Below are positions 61,596 through 64,000 of a DNA stretch of 64,000 nt, piece by piece. Location: NCBI GenBank assembly GCA_947457255.1, contig CANGUZ010000004.1, positions 1-64,000 of the forward strand, in the 5' to 3' direction. Position numbers and translations under genes: made by a program. This DNA comes from Flavobacteriaceae bacterium. GTDB lineage: Bacteria > Bacteroidota > Bacteroidia > Flavobacteriales > Flavobacteriaceae. Every line of letters starts with the position of its first letter. Position 1 is the first letter of the stretch. Below the pieces are notes generated by a model. That model was given only the letters and a program-made list of their open reading frames with translations, ran no database searches and had not been told where the DNA came from.

Positions 61596-62147
61596 ATGTA
61601 TCACATCTCAATCATCTCATCCAGTATTAGAACGGGCAGAAAAAGTCATGCTGTTGCACTCTACTTGCAACACTATTTAAATGAGAATAAATTAGCAACT
61701 GTAGAAATTTTGGATTTAGCTTCCTATAATTTTCCCATTTTTGAAGCACCATTAAAATACCAACCCAATCCGAGTTTTGATGCTTTAGAATTCAAAAATA
61801 AAATTATTCAATCAGATGGGGTAATTGTAGTTACTCCAGAATATAACGGAAGTTTGCCCGCCAGTTTAATAAACGCCATTGATTTATTATATGAAGAATG
61901 GCATCGAAAACCTGTAGCTTTTTCAACGGTTTCATCAGGAGATTTCGGAGGGTTGCAAGCGCTCACTCAGTTGCAATTTATCTTTTGGAAAATAAGAGCT
62001 TGGACCTTCACAGCCAATTTTCCTATATCGAGAGTACAAGAAAAATTTGACGATTATGGTGTTCCAACTAACAAACAAGAAAGTGACGCGTTTGCAGAAA
62101 TTTTTATCGACGAATTTATTAAATGCATCGAGTCAAGTAAAAAATGA
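61596..62147 (+). CDS. NAD(P)H-dependent FMN reductase
   Basis: 183 residues from the ATG at 61596 (MYHISIISSS). The flavodoxin-like fold is marked by SSSIRTGRKSHAVALYLQHYL for the FMN phosphate and VTPEYNGSLPASLINAIDLLYEEWHRKP, the NADPH_red family signature. It reduces flavins, quinones or azo compounds. It resumes the plus-strand stress gene set after the accessory block. Confidence 0.87.
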   Translation: MYHISIISSSIRTGRKSHAVALYLQHYLNENKLATVEILDLASYNFPIFEAPLKYQPNPSFDALEFKNKIIQSDGVIVVTPEYNGSLPASLINAIDLLYEEWHRKPVAFSTVSSGDFGGLQALTQLQFIFWKIRAWTFTANFPISRVQEKFDDYGVPTNKQESDAFAEIFIDEFIKCIESSKK

Positions 62148-62206
62148 GTCTTTGAAAATGATTCTCAAAACCATTTAATAAGTAGAAAACACAGATAAAA
62201 TCTTGA

Positions 62207-62362
62207 AAAAATACAGAAACAGATATTCCAATTAAACCAAAGATGCCTGCTTATATAATTCACTTTACCGCTTGGGTTAATAGTAAAAACAATTTAAATT
62301 TTCGAAACGATAGTTATAGTTTAAACAAACAATTGGGTAAAGACCTTTTTAAAGAAAATTAA
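62207..62362 (+). pseudogene. Remnant of the C-terminus of an L,D-transpeptidase
   Basis: An open frame after a TGA reads IPIKPKMPAYIIHFTAWVN, then NLNFRNDSYSLNKQLGKDLF, ending with TAA. This matches the tail of YcbB-type L,D-transpeptidases (IP-VYI-YFTAWVD, then FR-D-Y--D). The catalytic YkuD part with HGC is absent upstream, so only a remnant is left; the ATG at 62243 gives a 39-residue ORF. The rest of the 319-bp gap holds nothing I recognise apart from the palindrome at 62392. Confidence 0.5.
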
Positions 62363-62391
62363 ATATATGAATTCTAATACTTTTTTAAAAA

Positions 62392-62401
62392 GTTATATAA
62401 C
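62392..62401. promoter_or_regulatory. Palindrome GTTATATAAC, candidate operator
   Basis: Identical to the site at 45365 and within the same 16-bp string, 65 bp before the DUF2383 start. A GAATTTTAC box follows about 20 bp downstream. Confidence 0.4.
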
Positions 62402-62466
62402 AAATTAACAATCAAATATATAGAATTTTACCATTATAAAATCATTACTATTAAATTCAAATTAAG

Positions 62467-62940
62467 ATGGAAATCCAAAAAACAATTGAAGCACTAAACT
62501 CCTTAATCGTAATCAATAACGACCGAATAGAAGGATACAAAACAGCTAATGAAGAAACAAATGAAACTGACTTAAAAATGCTGTTTTCAGACTTAATGCA
62601 AACCAGCGTAGCATGTCGAAGAGAATTGGTTGAAGAAGTAAAAAAACTTGGAGGAACTCCAGATGGAGGAACAAGAACCACAGGAAAATTTTTTAGAGTT
62701 TGGATGGATGTTAAAGCCGCATTGACAGGAAACGATCGAGAATCAATTCTGAACTCTTGCGAGTATGGTGAAGATGTAGCTTTAGAAACCTACAAAAAAG
62801 TATTAGTGCACGACCCTCAAGAAACAAACTCGAAAGAACAAGATATGTTGAATAAACAGTATGCATTACTAAAAGCAGATCACGACAAAGTAAAGGAATT
62901 GCGTGACACAATTGCCAATGAAAAACAGCACGCAGAATGA
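62467..62940 (+). CDS. PA2169-type four-helix-bundle protein (DUF2383)
   Basis: A 157-residue helical protein. EALNSLIVINNDRIEGYKTA, TSVACRRELVEEVKKLGGTPD and ILNSCEYGEDVALETYKKVL are the conserved blocks of DUF2383. The family is ferritin-like in shape with possible metal ligands (E, H). Expression under stress is usual in relatives. It has the palindromic operator candidate upstream and a hairpin downstream. Confidence 0.85.
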   Translation: MEIQKTIEALNSLIVINNDRIEGYKTANEETNETDLKMLFSDLMQTSVACRRELVEEVKKLGGTPDGGTRTTGKFFRVWMDVKAALTGNDRESILNSCEYGEDVALETYKKVLVHDPQETNSKEQDMLNKQYALLKADHDKVKELRDTIANEKQHAE

Positions 62941-63020
62941 TCAATGTTATTTGTCAAGAGAAGAAAACATTCACCAAAAATTGAGACTTTTGGTACTAAC
63001 AGATGACATTGATAGTTTTA

Positions 63021-63058
63021 AAACCTACAAGATTTTTATGATTTTGTAGGTTTATTTT
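63021..63058 (+). terminator. Hairpin terminator after the DUF2383 gene
   Basis: AAACCTACAA / TTGTAGGTTT, a 10-bp stem with a 12-nt loop, followed by TATTTTAA, a weak U-tract. Confidence 0.65.
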
Positions 63059-63075
63059 AATCACAAAACAAACAT

Positions 63076-63567
63076 ATGGACAAAACAACTACATTATCCA
63101 ATACTTGGAAGCTAGGCATTTGCATCATAATTTGCCAAGCTACTGGGATTATTTCAGGCTTATTGACCAACACCCAAAATAATGAATGGTACGACAAAAT
63201 CGTAAAACCCTCTTGGAATCCTCCCGGATATTTATTCGGACCTGTTTGGAACATTTTATACTTGTTGATGGGAATTTCACTTTGGCTAATTTGGAAAAGT
63301 AATGCGCCTGAAAGTCAGAAAGCAGAAGCTTGTCTCATTTTTGCGATGCAACTGTTTTTAAATTTTTGGTGGACGATTTTGTTTTTCAAATTACATTCTC
63401 CTATTGCCGCTTTTGCCGAAATTATTGTGATGATCGTACTAATTGTACTTACTATCTATAAGTTCTCAAAAATTAGTACAACCGCTGCTTGGTTACTCGT
63501 TCCTTACATTTCATGGGTGTGCTTTGCTGCAATCTTAAACTACAACCTTTGGAAGTTAAATTTATAA
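63076..63567 (+). CDS. tspO: TspO/MBR-family membrane protein
   Basis: A 163-residue five-TM protein. KPSWNPPGYLFGPVWNILYLLMGISLWLIW, FLNFWWTILFF and WLLVPYISWVCFAAILNYNLWKLN are the TspO signatures, including the WxPP-like region. TspO proteins bind and degrade porphyrins and act in stress signalling. The mlaE-like gene begins 3 bp after its stop. Confidence 0.92.
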   Translation: MDKTTTLSNTWKLGICIIICQATGIISGLLTNTQNNEWYDKIVKPSWNPPGYLFGPVWNILYLLMGISLWLIWKSNAPESQKAEACLIFAMQLFLNFWWTILFFKLHSPIAAFAEIIVMIVLIVLTIYKFSKISTTAAWLLVPYISWVCFAAILNYNLWKLNL

Positions 63568-63570
63568 AAC

Positions 63571-64000
63571 ATGCAAACCTATATCAAAAGCCTATTAGAA
63601 GATACCGGGAATATTTCATTATTTACAGGAAGATTTTTTAAGGAAATCATTAGACTTCCCTTTCCAATCAATGAATTTTTACGCCAATGTTATGCTATTG
63701 GTTATAAATCATTACCTCTAGTTTCTATTACTGGCTTTATCATGGGATTGGTACTTACCATTCAGTCAAGACCAACGATGACCAAATTTGGAGCAGAATC
63801 ATGGCTTCCGAGTATGGTTTCCTTGTCACTAATCAGAGAAATAGCACCAGTAGTAACAGCCTTGATTTGTGCTGGCAAAATTGCTTCAGGCATTGGTGCC
63901 GAACTAGGTTCTATGAAAGTAACCGAACAAATTGATGCTATGGAAGTTTCTGCCATCAATCCGTATAAATATTTAGTGGTATCACGCATTTTAGCCACTA
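63571..64000 (+). CDS. MlaE-family ABC permease (3' truncated by the window)
   Basis: The frame from the ATG at 63571 stays open to the last base and is absent from the ORF track. QCYAIGYKSLPLVSITGFIMGLVLTIQSRP, LIREIAPVVTALICAGKIASGIGAELGSMKVTEQIDAMEVSAINPYKYL are the classical MlaE/YrbE signatures. It is the permease of the phospholipid-transport ABC system that keeps the outer membrane asymmetric. An mlaF-type ATPase is expected next. Confidence 0.9.
   Translation, partial: MQTYIKSLLEDTGNISLFTGRFFKEIIRLPFPINEFLRQCYAIGYKSLPLVSITGFIMGLVLTIQSRPTMTKFGAESWLPSMVSLSLIREIAPVVTALICAGKIASGIGAELGSMKVTEQIDAMEVSAINPYKYLVVSRILAT

Overview
The window looks like chromosome of a Bacteroidota member, most likely Flavobacteriaceae (Flavobacterium-like). 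The base composition is strongly AT-rich, several promoters fit the Bacteroidota -33 TTG / -7 TANNTTTG pattern, and Shine-Dalgarno signals are weak. Family markers include bacillithiol synthesis (bshB1), a T9SS C-terminal sorting domain, a long single-chain PurL, and an OmpA with thrombospondin-3 repeats. Assignment to a species is not possible from the sequence alone.

Layout. 1-6 kb: tail of a membrane glycosyltransferase-like protein, a GreA/GreB-like factor, and a beta-barrel/TPR pair. 6.1-11.6 kb: ftsE coupled to a surface-polysaccharide cluster (two GT2, two GT4, one zinc-ribbon methyltransferase). 11.8-26.4 kb: mostly housekeeping genes, namely a DUF892 protein, an M28 peptidase, tRNA-His, bshB1, an isochorismate synthase/thioesterase pair, a beta-helix lipoprotein, purL, SIMPL, rhomboid, a lipid A acyltransferase-like protein, pyrE and NUDIX. 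27-32.7 kb: a signalling block with a cupin, two tandem AraC-type paralogues, a five-PAS hybrid histidine kinase with Hpt, and a stand-alone receiver.

33-52.9 kb and 61.6-64 kb form a stress and envelope region. It holds NDH-2, a P-type ATPase, a frameshifted AI-2E permease, BrkB, nitroreductase, VOC, YoaK, OmpA, a T9SS cargo protein, and a GH130 + GT4 fusion pair. It also holds a tight operon of small stress proteins (BON, half-DUF892, Dps, SHOCT, OsmC), a DJ-1/PfpI protein, an FMN reductase, DUF2383, TspO and the start of mlaE. Three transcription units here share a GTTATATAAC-like palindrome 55-67 bp before their start codons, which suggests a common regulator.

53.1-61.5 kb is the most unusual part. 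It is an 8-kb accessory block in which all recognisable genes lie on the minus strand, set between plus-strand stress genes. It carries an orphan PD-(D/E)XK nuclease-like gene, a RelBE-type and a HEPN/MNT-type toxin-antitoxin pair, a DUF418 membrane protein, an esterase, a VOC lipoprotein and a secreted protein. Gene junctions are marked by repeated non-coding elements: a 228-bp direct repeat, a ~95-bp hairpin element after each toxin-antitoxin pair, an identical 35-bp element after two other genes, REP-like hairpins and recurrent GCTAACG/GTTAGCG motifs. No integrase or transposase gene is visible. The block resembles a gene-cassette array without its own recombinase.
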